This document shows, piece after piece, positions 1-6,746 of a DNA stretch of 64,000 nucleotides. Each line of letters opens with the position of its first letter. Position 1 is the first letter of the stretch. The translations under genes were made by a program, and so were the position numbers. Source of the stretch: Tenacibaculum sp. M341 (lineage in GTDB: Bacteria > Bacteroidota > Bacteroidia > Flavobacteriales > Flavobacteriaceae); contig NZ_SJXJ01000009.1 of assembly GCF_004337695.1 (NCBI RefSeq), positions 1 to 64,000 on the forward strand, written 5' to 3'. The notes beneath the pieces were generated by a model. The model worked only from the letters and a program-made list of their open reading frames with translations, searched no databases and had not been told where the DNA came from.

Positions 1-2
1 TT

Positions 3-116
3 CGTTCTTTATTGAATAGATTTGACACCACAATTACTAGTTGGAAAGGCTTTAATTTCCTAGCATTTATTGTAATCGGATTAAAGAAATTTCATAAAAT
101 TGAAAAGTCAAGATGA
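3..116 (+). pseudogene. C-terminal end of an IS5-like (DDE) transposase, cut by the window edge
   Basis: An open frame enters from the left edge and gives 37 residues before a TGA stop. The peptide contains RFDTTITSWKGFNFLAF and ends in a lysine-rich tail. This pattern (RFDTxxxSWxGxNxxAFxVIxxxKF) is typical of the end of IS5-type transposases in Bacteroidetes. Only the tail is visible, so I cannot tell whether the gene is intact outside the window. The family is named from memory of the motif and was not searched. Confidence 0.6.
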
Positions 117-192
117 CTTCTATATTTAAGAATGTATTTTTAAGTATGTAAATTAATAAATAAAACAAAAAATATTTGGTTTTATCATAGAA

Positions 193-275
193 TACGATGA
201 ACGAAACATAGTGAAGTGAAGAAGTAATCTGTTAATTCAATAACGAAAACCTCATTTTAAAAATAAAGATTGCTT
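193..275 (+). repeat. Interspersed repeat A, copy 1
   Basis: About 83 bases beginning TACGATGAACGAAAC and containing GAAGTAATCTGTTAATT, then TAACGAAAA and GATTGCTT. Near-identical copies lie at 12581-12650 (opposite strand) and 47469-47553. All three sit in gene-free DNA. It has no coding frame. Short repeats with a GAACGAA...GAAGTAATCT core are common between genes in Bacteroidetes genomes. Confidence 0.8.
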
Positions 276-351
276 CATCCGTTGTAGTTCTTCGCAAAGC
301 CTTCTTTATTTACAAGTAAGTTAAAAGTGAAATCACATTGAACTGATGTTG

Positions 352-440
352 ATTACTAAAAAAATAAGCCTCTTAAAAAGGCTTATTTTGGTTGTTTTCT
401 GTGAAATTATAGAGTTGTGCAACGGCTACCATTGTTGTGT
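352..440 (-). repeat. Duplicated cassette end with terminator, copy 1
   Basis: About 90 bases nearly identical to 4731-4820. On the minus strand it reads an attC-like CAACAATGG..GCCGTTG, then a conserved spacer, then a hairpin (AATAAGCC / GGCTTATT) followed by a run of T, which is a rho-independent terminator for minus-strand transcription. The two copies lie directly downstream of two unrelated minus-strand genes, so the sequence behaves as a shared cassette end and not as part of either gene. The rest of the gap 117-448 holds only repeat A and this element. Confidence 0.75.
354..389 (-). terminator. Rho-independent terminator after the DUF3997-like gene
   Basis: The inverted repeat AATAAGCC(T)..GGCTTATT has a short A-rich loop. 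On the minus strand the stem is followed by a T run (the A run at 356-364 on the plus strand). The same hairpin recurs at 4732-4768. Confidence 0.7.
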
Positions 441-441
441 A
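413..441 (-). other. attC-like recombination site (short form)
   Basis: On the minus strand this reads CAACAATGG, TA, GCCGTTG, which pairs CAAC with GTTG and GG with CC and leaves unpaired bases between. That is the layout of a minimal attC hairpin. It marks the downstream edge of the DUF3997-like unit and is identical to the site at 4796-4824. Confidence 0.4.
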
Positions 442-448
442 CTGTTTT

Positions 449-870
449 TTACTCCAATTCGTCATAAACAATGTTAAAATCCAAATCGTTCGGAATCTTT
501 AATTTTTTTCTTTCACGCTCATATTGCTCGATAGTCAAATTCGGACTTTGTTCTGTATTTTTATTTACTTCAATTATGTGATAGTTAGTCACGCTTTTAT
601 TAATTCCGTTTTCTGATGTTTTTGGATGGCTTTTAGCAATTATAAAATCTCCATTTTCTCCAACAGCAAAACTGTTTCGGGTACAATTAGTCGGTTTGAT
701 TTTTTTTCTGAGTGATACCAAATACTCATTTCGTCAAGCGCATTATTAGCTAATAAAAAATAGTCGTCGGTTATTTCTCTTTCAACTAATCCAGCTCCGA
801 AATAACAAGATTCCAAAATCAGTAATAGAAATATCCCAATAATTTTATTAGTATTTCTCAATCTTTTCAT
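449..870 (-). pseudogene. DUF3997-like lipoprotein, broken by one frameshift
   Basis: Two overlapping frames make one protein. The first (870 leftwards) starts MKRLRNTNK, has a lipobox ending in ESC22 and continues through TDDYFLLANNALDEMSIWY to IVPETV. The second frame carries on with FAVGENGDFIIAKSHPK and runs to the stop at 449. Adding one base to the A run at 668-671 (T run in the gene) joins them into about 140 residues. The joined protein resembles DUF3997 lipoproteins, whose function is unknown. It could be a real pseudogene or a sequencing or assembly error in a homopolymer. It lies in the attC-bounded row of minus-strand genes, between the sites at 413-441 and 889-938. Confidence 0.6.
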
Positions 871-888
871 GAGTTTTTTTAATTTTAC

Positions 889-938
889 TCAACATTTAAT
901 GTAAAATGCGTTTTAATGCATTTTTACATAGTGTTAGC
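889..938 (-). other. attC-like recombination site between two cassette genes
   Basis: On the minus strand it runs GCTAACA ... ATGTAAAAATGC, loop ATTAAAAC, GCATTTTACAT ... TGTTGAG. The outer boxes pair (AACA with TGTT) and the inner 11-12 bases are a near-perfect stem. This imperfect palindrome with GCTAAC and GTTGAG ends is the clearest attC match in the window. It fills the gap between the units at 449-870 and 940-1422. Confidence 0.5.
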
Positions 939-939
939 A

Positions 940-1422
940 TTATTTTTTTAAAAATTTCACATCCCAAGTTTCAAATAAGAAATCCTTGTTAATTAAATCT
1001 TTGTACTCTATAGATTCAACCATCCTTGCTTTGACATATTGATGTTCCATTGTATATTCAGTGGTCCAATCAAAAAATTCAATAAACTGAAATAAATTAT
1101 TGTCATTAGTTAACTGAATTTCTTTCCATTCAAAAGTTGTTCCTTCCGAATTAGCCCACATTGTTCTACAGCCCAATGGTCCGAAATTAGGTTGTATTTC
1201 AATCTCCTTGAAATATCCATCCTGTTCTTCCAACTTGGATTTAAATAGTTGTCCAGAAATCATTGTGTCGAATAGTTTTCGGTCGATTTCATTAAAATGA
1301 TCCAAGACATCCCAGACAGTTCCATCATAAGATTCAAGGTCAATCAAGTAACTATTCCATATCATTCTGCTACAAGCACGATACTTTAAGAAAGGTTTTG
1401 AAATGTCATTTTGTTCTTTCAT
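940..1422 (-). CDS. Hypothetical protein, cassette gene
   Basis: This 160-residue protein has no signal peptide or membrane segment. It is rich in aromatic residues (RMIWNSYLID, TMWANSEGTTFEWKEIQL, FIEFFDWTTEY), which suggests a compact soluble domain. I do not recognise the family. The start is taken at the ATG at 1422, because the upstream in-frame TTG lies almost at the attC-like site at 1430-1444. It is on the same strand as its neighbours, with only 25 bases to the stop of the next unit and an attC-like hairpin just after its own stop, as expected of a one-gene cassette. The existence of the gene is likely and its function is open. Confidence 0.7.
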   Translation of the reverse strand: MKEQNDISKPFLKYRACSRMIWNSYLIDLESYDGTVWDVLDHFNEIDRKLFDTMISGQLFKSKLEEQDGYFKEIEIQPNFGPLGCRTMWANSEGTTFEWKEIQLTNDNNLFQFIEFFDWTTEYTMEHQYVKARMVESIEYKDLINKDFLFETWDVKFLKK

Positions 1423-1429
1423 TTTCAAT

Positions 1430-1444
1430 TAACGTCGTTAGCTA
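1430..1444 (-). other. Reduced attC-like site
   Basis: A 15-base core, TAACGACGTTA on the minus strand, sits in the gap between two cassette-like genes. It keeps only the paired AACG/CGTT boxes and lacks the longer stem of its neighbours, so it may be a deleted site. Too short to be convincing alone. Confidence 0.25.
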
Positions 1445-1447
1445 TAG

Positions 1448-2110
1448 TTATTTTTTGTGAATTTCCTTTCCGTTTTCATTGACACAAAATTCTTTGGGAT
1501 TTTTTTTAGCATATTCTTCAATTTTAAGCATAGTAGATTCATTTAGGTCTAAATACTTAGCATCAAAAGCTGTTAAAGCACCTAAGGATACAATTTTTTT
1601 ATATTCTTCAGGAATCTTAACCTCATTAATAGATGATTTGTCATTTTTTACATAATAATTCTCTGCTTTTTTTAATAGAGATACTAATTCATCATCACCA
1701 ATATATTCTAATCCAGTAATTATAGTAGGTATATACTTTCCATATCCATTAGAAAAAAATTGTTTAAATCCACCATTCGTAACTTGTCCGTCTAAATACC
1801 ACCAATAATAAATAGCCTTTTGTCCAAAAGACAAATTTTGACCCTTTGTGAGTTCATTTGATGGATTTTCAATATATAGAGACAAAGGTTCTAAAATATA
1901 CCATCCAAAATCAGTTCCTGTTTTTTCAAAAAAAGTTTTTTCATTTAATTTAGGTCTAAAGTGTTTACTCTCTTTAAATATCCAATATGGATTTTCCGTT
2001 TGTTTTATTTCTTTAGATTTTTCTTTTGATTCAATTTTAGACTTCTTATTGTTACAAGAAGTTAGAGAAAAAAAAACAAGAAGTGTTAATAGTATTAATT
2101 TTGAATTCAT
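1448..2110 (-). CDS. DMP19/DUF4375-family lipoprotein
   Basis: This 220-residue protein starts with a lipoprotein signal (MNSKLILLTLLVFFSLTSC, lipid-bearing Cys19), then a charged linker rich in Lys, Glu and Ser to about residue 42. The rest holds a DUF4375-type domain, recognised by YYWWYLDGQVTNGGFKQFF near residues 101-119 and the following helix with YIPTIITGLEYIGDDELV. The domain is widespread and has no established activity. The protein should sit in an envelope membrane facing the periplasm. It occupies one unit of the attC-bounded row, on the same strand as the rest. Family assignment is fairly sure, role unknown. Confidence 0.75.
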   Translation of the reverse strand: MNSKLILLTLLVFFSLTSCNNKKSKIESKEKSKEIKQTENPYWIFKESKHFRPKLNEKTFFEKTGTDFGWYILEPLSLYIENPSNELTKGQNLSFGQKAIYYWWYLDGQVTNGGFKQFFSNGYGKYIPTIITGLEYIGDDELVSLLKKAENYYVKNDKSSINEVKIPEEYKKIVSLGALTAFDAKYLDLNESTMLKIEEYAKKNPKEFCVNENGKEIHKK

Positions 2111-2256
2111 ATTATATTGATTTACGTTTTTTGTTTTCTGACTAAAGCTAGGTCGTTTTATAGATATTCACTTTTTAAAATTTATTCATGATCTTTTTCT
2201 TATCTTTTTACTTTAATATGTTTGCTAACAGTTTTTAAGAACTATGAGGAATTACA

Positions 2257-2316
2257 GCTAACGTGTTTGTCTATGAAACGTAGGGCAGAGGGTTAGCACT
2301 ACCTCCACGTTTATAA
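2257..2316 (-). other. attC-like recombination site
   Basis: On the minus strand the element opens with AAACGTG and closes with CACGTTAGC, which are reverse complements over six bases. It contains GGTAGTGCTAACC and the block TTTCATAGACAAA, which recurs in the site at 3457-3516. A second GTTAGC lies at 2224-2229, so the gap 2111-2465 may hold the remains of more than one site. The rest of that gap has no open frame. Confidence 0.5.
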
Positions 2317-2465
2317 CTAAGTCAAATATAATGTTTTGTGTTTATCTTCAAGATTGAAAACCAAATTTTATATTTGGCGACATAGCGGATAAGTCAAAAC
2401 CTTTTGAATGATCATAGACCACCCTATGTTTTTTATATGGTATTGTAAAACGTTTTATTGCAGCT

Positions 2466-3434
2466 TTAATTAATCGATTCAGTCATTAAAAGTATTTCCT
2501 TATTAATTATTTCAGCGTTTTCTTTCTTTGTGATTATTGAACCGTGATTTGCATCAATATAAAGATGTTTTCCTTTAGTAGATAGATCTTTTAGTTCTTT
2601 TTGCATTTCAAACCATATTTTAGGGTTTCCATACTGTTTTTTTGCTGTAAAAACCAGAATAGGTAATGAGTCTAATACATTTGACTGACCAGCTCGTAAA
2701 AGAATATCATCATTTATGTTATTTTCTTTGAGATATCTACGATAAACATCTCCTGAATAGGAAGTAAGGTTGTGTTTTCGGTTTTGACAGTCTTGTGGTA
2801 AATCCTTATCCAATGATTTTGGGCTAGTTATTGAATTATAGGCTCCCATTATTCCCATATCATGAAGAACAGCAAATATTTTTATTAAACTAATTTGACT
2901 TTTTTCAAATAATCCATTTTCAGCTAATCGTTTCCATTGTTCAGGATGACTTGAGTCTATAAAAACCATCGCTTTTACTTCATTTGGATATAGGTCTCTA
3001 AATATTCGATTATAGGGACCACCCATCGAGTGACCAATTAATATGTAAGGTGGTTTTTCTCCATTTTTTTCTAGCAGCGCGTGTAATTGGCGTGCATAAA
3101 ATTCAGGCGTAAAACTATCTTTACTCGATTCACTAAACCATTTTCCTTCTCTGTCATAACGCACAACTCTCATATTTTTTTTCAAACCTTCTGCAATCCA
3201 ATGAAACACATCTGTATCATTTCCTGCACCTGATTCAAGGATAAGAGTTGGCAGATTATTTTTTTCTCCATCTGTTCTGATATGCAGTTTTGTTCCATTT
3301 ACATCAACTAACTCGCCTGGTGGTATAGGTTTTGAACTAAATAATCGAAAGCATAATCCTGATATCAATATTAGAATTATAATTCCTCCTATAATTTTAC
3401 CGATCCATTTGAAGATTTTTAGAATTAATTTCAT
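2466..3434 (-). CDS. Alpha/beta hydrolase with N-terminal membrane anchor
   Basis: This 322-residue protein belongs to the alpha/beta-hydrolase fold. Residues 10-32 form one membrane segment (WIGKIIGGIIILILISGLCF), so the enzyme is probably anchored with its domain outside the cytoplasm. The nucleophile elbow is GHSMGG with Ser136, the oxyanion region is LILESGAG near 64-71, and the likely catalytic His is in DANHGSI near residue 302. The substrate cannot be told from sequence. The start is placed at the ATG at 3434, because the earlier in-frame start would lie inside the attC-like site at 3457-3516. It forms one unit of the minus-strand row. Confidence 0.8.
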   Translation of the reverse strand: MKLILKIFKWIGKIIGGIIILILISGLCFRLFSSKPIPPGELVDVNGTKLHIRTDGEKNNLPTLILESGAGNDTDVFHWIAEGLKKNMRVVRYDREGKWFSESSKDSFTPEFYARQLHALLEKNGEKPPYILIGHSMGGPYNRIFRDLYPNEVKAMVFIDSSHPEQWKRLAENGLFEKSQISLIKIFAVLHDMGIMGAYNSITSPKSLDKDLPQDCQNRKHNLTSYSGDVYRRYLKENNINDDILLRAGQSNVLDSLPILVFTAKKQYGNPKIWFEMQKELKDLSTKGKHLYIDANHGSIITKKENAEIINKEILLMTESIN

Positions 3435-3456
3435 TGTAGTTTTTTCGTAAATGTTT

Positions 3457-3516
3457 GCCAACGGACTTGTCTATGAAATGTAGCGTGCAAAAAGACACTA
3501 GCTTTTCGGTTAACAC
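3457..3516 (-). other. attC-like recombination site
   Basis: On the minus strand the ends are GTTAACCGA and TCCGTTGGC, which pair around an inner segment carrying TTTCATAGACAAG, nearly the same block as in 2257-2316. It lies 22 bases before the start of the hydrolase gene, the place where the attC of the preceding cassette would be. Confidence 0.45.
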
Positions 3517-3588
3517 AGAGCCGAATTTTTATATTTTTTTTAAATTTTTTCTCTTTTTAAAAGCCAAAATAGACCATTTCATTCGTTT

Positions 3589-4116
3589 TCAAGGGAAAAA
3601 ATTTAATTCTTTTTCAGTATATAGAATTAATTCTTGTATCGTATTTATCTTTTTCACAATTTCAATTTTATTTTCTACATTTTTCACTTTTGATTCTTCT
3701 GAATAACATTCAATAAAGTCTTTACAACCGCTTATGATTCTTTCTTTTATATTTTCGATAGTATCAATTGTTATAAATTCTGAAGGGTAAGAAAATCCTA
3801 TGCCTGTAACCTTATCATAATGCTTATGATTAAATTTAAATTTGTTACCATTACTATCAATAACTGTATCTGATTCGTGTATTCCTGGAGTAAAGTGTTC
3901 ATTCAATCCCCAATGCCCTGCTATTGATTCACTAATTAATTCAGTATGACTTTTATATACAGAGAAATCCCATAATACGTCACAAAGCATAATAATAGGA
4001 TATTTCAATTTATCACTACTAACAGCTTTGTAGGCTTTATTAATCTGCTTGTTCCAGTCAGAGTCTATTTTATCATAATCTTTTTTAGAGATAAATAATC
4101 TTTTTATAAAATTCAT
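3589..4116 (-). CDS. Hypothetical protein, cassette gene
   Basis: This 175-residue soluble protein starts MNFIKRLFISKKDYDKIDSD. It has a lysine-rich N-terminus, a middle part with DVLWDFSVYKSHTELISES and HYDKVTGIGFSYPSEF, and a helical lysine/glutamate-rich end. I do not recognise the family. I chose the ATG at 4116, because an upstream in-frame ATG at 4170 would start inside the attC-like site at 4148-4192. It is bounded by attC-like sites on both sides and is probably a single-gene cassette. Confidence 0.7.
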   Translation of the reverse strand: MNFIKRLFISKKDYDKIDSDWNKQINKAYKAVSSDKLKYPIIMLCDVLWDFSVYKSHTELISESIAGHWGLNEHFTPGIHESDTVIDSNGNKFKFNHKHYDKVTGIGFSYPSEFITIDTIENIKERIISGCKDFIECYSEESKVKNVENKIEIVKKINTIQELILYTEKELNFFP

Positions 4117-4147
4117 ATTTCTAAAATGACATTGTAGTTTTAAATGA

Positions 4148-4192
4148 ATACCAACGGTTAAGCTAAACACAATTGTGTTTATTCACTTTATA
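4148..4192 (-). other. attC-like recombination site
   Basis: The centre is a palindrome shared with the site at 6092-6138: on the minus strand GAATAAACACAA faces TTGTGTTTAGC. The right box is CCGTTGG, and the left box is degenerate (ACAATATAAAG). The shared core links this site to the one next to the recombinase fragment although the genes between them differ. Confidence 0.45.
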
Positions 4193-4380
4193 TTGTTTAT
4201 GTTTTGTTTTTAATAATAAAAAGGAATACGAGGTTTAGTCACTTATTTCTTCATCTTTTTTCAGAACTTAAAATTATAAAATAATAATAATTGTACAATG
4301 TTTTCAGTATGAAATTTTCATAAAATATGATACACTTTTTAGTATTTTTCTAATGTTATATAAGAAGCGTAAAAGAGAAA

Positions 4381-4731
4381 AAGTTTAGTGTTACCTATTA
4401 TCGAGAAGAATATGAACGTAATAACAAACGAATAGATAGTAAGTAAGGGCGTTATATGAAAAGCAAACGTCAAAGTACTGTAGCGCCTGTTTTTGGCACC
4501 CTGACTCAGTTTATGGGACTTCGTAAGATAAATACTTTAGGGATTAAGCAAGCTAATAAGGTGATGCATGTATCGGCAATTGCTTATAATCTGAAAAAGT
4601 ATTTAAAATTTATAAAAAAGACTATAAGAAGTAAGGCAAAGGCTATAAATAGTCTGTTTTTAATAAAAAGGATGTTCGTAGACTTTATATCATACTTTTT
4701 AATGTACTCAAAATTAAAAGCAGTTTTATAA
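4381..4731 (+). pseudogene. IS1182-family transposase remnant with in-frame stop
   Basis: The plus-strand frame reads YYREEYERNNKRIDSK, a TAA at 4444, then GRYMKSKRQSTVAPVFGTL and GLRKINTLGIKQANKVMH. This is the C-terminal part of an IS1182-type transposase (the R-x-S-T-V-x-P-V-F-G block and the AIAYNLKKYLKF end). The stop replaces a sense codon and the upstream two thirds of the gene are missing. It is the only plus-strand coding remnant in the row and seems to have inserted into the cassette gap. The preceding 180 bases (4200-4380) show no gene and may be decayed IS sequence. Confidence 0.7.
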
Positions 4732-4820
4732 TTACTAAAAAAATAAGCCTCTTGAAAAGGCTTATTTAAAGTTGTTTTCTGTGAAATTATAGAGTTGTGC
4801 AACGGCTACCATTGTTGTGC
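4731..4820 (-). repeat. Duplicated cassette end with terminator, copy 2
   Basis: Near-identical to 352-440 (a handful of differences over about 90 bases). It holds the minus-strand terminator hairpin (4732-4768), the spacer CTATAATTTCACAG and the attC-like CAACAATGG..GCCGTTG end. It follows the stop of the membrane-protein gene at 4829. Confidence 0.75.
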
Positions 4821-4824
4821 GTTC
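4796..4824 (-). other. attC-like recombination site (short form)
   Basis: Same CAACAATGG-TA-GCCGTTG palindrome as at 413-441, four bases after a stop codon. It may be a minimal attC, with the outer pairing boxes kept and the long variable stem missing. Confidence 0.4.
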
Positions 4825-4828
4825 GTTT

Positions 4829-5440
4829 TTATTTTCCAGTCATTATATCGTATTCTTTCGGTATTTCCACGCCATTAAATTTGTTTGTCAGTCCGTAGAA
4901 TATCATTAAAGTCAGTATTATTCCAATAATCAGAATAATGTAGGATTGTTTATTGGGCTCAATTCCAATTATTTTATTTTTCATTTTTTTTGAATGAACA
5001 GCAGAAATATGCACAAAAAATAAAATTATAGCAAGTCCATAATATGGTATAAAAAATAAGTTCAACGGAAACATATTTAGTCCTGCAACTCCGAAATAGA
5101 AATTAGTATCTAAATTCAAGATTAGTCTGCCAGATAAAACTGCACTTAAATGAATTAATAAGAAAAAAGCAAGATAAAGACCACTCCAAATTTGCAATCT
5201 TTCATAAAAGTCAGATACATTTTTCCGTTTTTTTAAGAATAGTTTTATTCCTGAAACAATTTGAATCCCAACTGCGAAAAGTAATATAGTTTCGGCAATT
5301 AAATTTCTATAAAAAACTCTAAAGTCATTCATTAATTCAATATGGGCTTTGGCTCCAAAAATGCTATAAAAGTGATTAAACAGGTGTAACCCCACGAAAA
5401 TGGAAATGATAATTCCAGAGAAATAATGTATACGTTTCAT
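4829..5440 (-). CDS. Hypothetical membrane protein with five to six transmembrane segments
   Basis: This 203-residue protein is mostly hydrophobic. Likely membrane segments are near residues 5-22, 45-67, 80-105, 125-146 and 165-185. It resembles small heme-type or DoxX-like membrane proteins in layout, with His residues inside or near helices (HYFSG, GLHLFNHF, LIHLSAV, FVHISAVH), but I cannot name a family. The start is the ATG at 5440; the in-frame TTG 15 bases upstream is possible. It follows the Crp/Fnr-like gene by 52 bases on the same strand, so the two probably share a transcript and a cassette, and the regulator may control this protein. Confidence 0.7.
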   Translation of the reverse strand: MKRIHYFSGIIISIFVGLHLFNHFYSIFGAKAHIELMNDFRVFYRNLIAETILLFAVGIQIVSGIKLFLKKRKNVSDFYERLQIWSGLYLAFFLLIHLSAVLSGRLILNLDTNFYFGVAGLNMFPLNLFFIPYYGLAIILFFVHISAVHSKKMKNKIIGIEPNKQSYIILIIGIILTLMIFYGLTNKFNGVEIPKEYDIMTGK

Positions 5441-5492
5441 TTTTTTTTTGGACAAAAATCAATTTAAAAATTAAGTTATCATTTGATTTATA

Positions 5493-6080
5493 TCAAATTC
5501 GGGTTTTTATATTTCGAATTCTGCTTAATGTTTCAAGTGTAATCCCAATATACGAGGCTATATGCGTTAGCGGAATTCTTTGAGTAATGTCTGGTCGAAT
5601 GGATAAAATATTATCATATTTCTGTTTTGCCGAATGAAATTGCATAGACGAAATTTTTTCCTGTTGTTGTAACATTGTTTTTGTCACAACTATTTTACTT
5701 AAACGTTCAAAATCATTGTACTCATCAGATAGTCTTTCTACATCTATTCTTGATATCTCCAATAATATGGAATCTTCCAGCAGTTCTATAAAATGTGGAC
5801 TTGGGATATTGAGAAAAAAACTATTTATAGAACTAATAAAATCATTATCGAAAGCAAACCAATCCGAAATGTCTTTTCCATCTTTTAAATAGTATGCTCT
5901 TGCACAACCATTAAAGATGAAAAATGTTTTATCAGAATATTGTCCTTCTCTGACAAGTATTTCACCTTTTGGTAAAACCAAAAGGTTAGAACTATTGGAT
6001 AATTTCTGTTGACATTCAAAAGACAATTTTGAATATATTTCGCTAATTTGATTTATTATTTGTTTTTTATTTACTCTCAT
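5493..6080 (-). CDS. Crp/Fnr-family transcriptional regulator
   Basis: This 195-residue protein has an N-terminal cyclic-nucleotide-binding beta-roll (about residues 20-120, with LVLPKGEILVREGQYSDKTFF) and a C-terminal helix-turn-helix (RIPLTHIASYIGITLETLSRIRN, about 165-190). It lacks the cysteine cluster of Fnr, so an iron-sulfur sensor is unlikely. In this Bacteroidetes subgroup the ligand is usually unknown. It ends shortly after the HTH, as is normal for the family. It starts 12 bases from the attC-like site at 6092-6138, and the membrane protein follows. A second member of the family lies at 11256-11819. Confidence 0.85.
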   Translation of the reverse strand: MRVNKKQIINQISEIYSKLSFECQQKLSNSSNLLVLPKGEILVREGQYSDKTFFIFNGCARAYYLKDGKDISDWFAFDNDFISSINSFFLNIPSPHFIELLEDSILLEISRIDVERLSDEYNDFERLSKIVVTKTMLQQQEKISSMQFHSAKQKYDNILSIRPDITQRIPLTHIASYIGITLETLSRIRNIKTRI

Positions 6081-6091
6081 TTAGGGAAATG

Positions 6092-6138
6092 ACGCACAAC
6101 GTAGGGCTAAACACAATTGTGTTTATTCCCGTTATATA
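6092..6138 (-). other. attC-like site nearest the recombinase fragment
   Basis: On the minus strand: TATAACGGG, then AATAAACACAA facing TTGTGTTTA, then GCCCTACGTTGTGC. AACG pairs with CGTT, GGG with CCC, and the spare TA and G are bases that would bulge out, as in the folded single-strand attC that integron integrases use. It lies between the first cassette gene and the recombinase remnant, the place where attI or the first attC would be. Confidence 0.5.
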
Positions 6139-6161
6139 TAGACCAAAAATACTCATATATA

Positions 6162-6359
6162 TTATAAATCTAAAGGGTTTTTAATATTATCGAAATTTTT
6201 AGTGGCAACATGTGTATATATTTCAGTAGTTTTTGTAGAGTTGTGTCCTAATAATACTTGTATATATCTTAAATCAGTTCCATTTTCTAAAAGGTGAGTA
6301 GTAAAGCTATGTCTTAAAGTATGTAGTGTTACATTTTGCATCGTTTTATAACATGGTTT
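6162..6359 (-). pseudogene. C-terminal fragment of a tyrosine recombinase (IntI-like end)
   Basis: The minus-strand frame gives about 65 residues. Visible motifs are [19 protein letters not shown] (the conserved H-x-L-R), [16 protein letters not shown] (the conserved His and the catalytic Tyr) and a final NPLDL. This is the last quarter of a tyrosine recombinase. The N-terminal DNA-binding domain and the first catalytic Arg are missing, and a stop codon lies just upstream in frame, so it cannot be active. Integron integrases end in a similar THV...SPLD. Its position at the head of the attC-like row, on the same strand as the cassettes, suggests it is the remains of the enzyme that built the row. 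A generic Bacteroidetes integrase is the alternative. Confidence 0.7.
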
Positions 6360-6746
6360 TTATTATATAAATATTTTTGTTCATTTTTATGAGATCAAAG
6401 TAAAATACTACTTTTTGTTAGCTGAATATTATACGTATATTATTCGAATAATATACTGTTGTAGAATTGGAGATCATACATCGTTTATCATCTAAAAAGG
6501 ATCTTTAAGGAAAATCTAATAATAAAATGAGATATGTATTGTAAAAGTGCAAAAAGGAAAGACAAAAACAGAAAAAGTTAAATGCTGAAAATAGCATATA
6601 AATCAATCATTTTAACACAGTAGTAACATGAACAGATTGCAGTAAAGAGAGAGGTAAACCCTCTTTTTAAACACAAAAAATTGCAGTAGTAACAGTAAAA
6701 AACAGCAAATAATAGCCATTAAAAAAGAAGCTTAGCTTTTATTTTT

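Noticed and set aside
1848-2120. Plus-strand frame of about 90 codons opposite the DMP19 lipoprotein gene
   Set aside because: It lies fully inside the better-supported minus-strand gene and has a shadow-like composition (runs of Phe, Ser and Leu from the complement of Lys/Glu codons).
4584-4802. Minus-strand frame overlapping the IS1182 remnant
   Set aside because: It overlaps the transposase homology, the duplicated repeat and the attC-like site, and has no protein-like features.
350-6140. Repeated palindromes considered as a CRISPR array
   Set aside because: The palindromes are 0.5-1 kb apart with genes between, vary in sequence and have no uniform spacers; no cas genes lie nearby.
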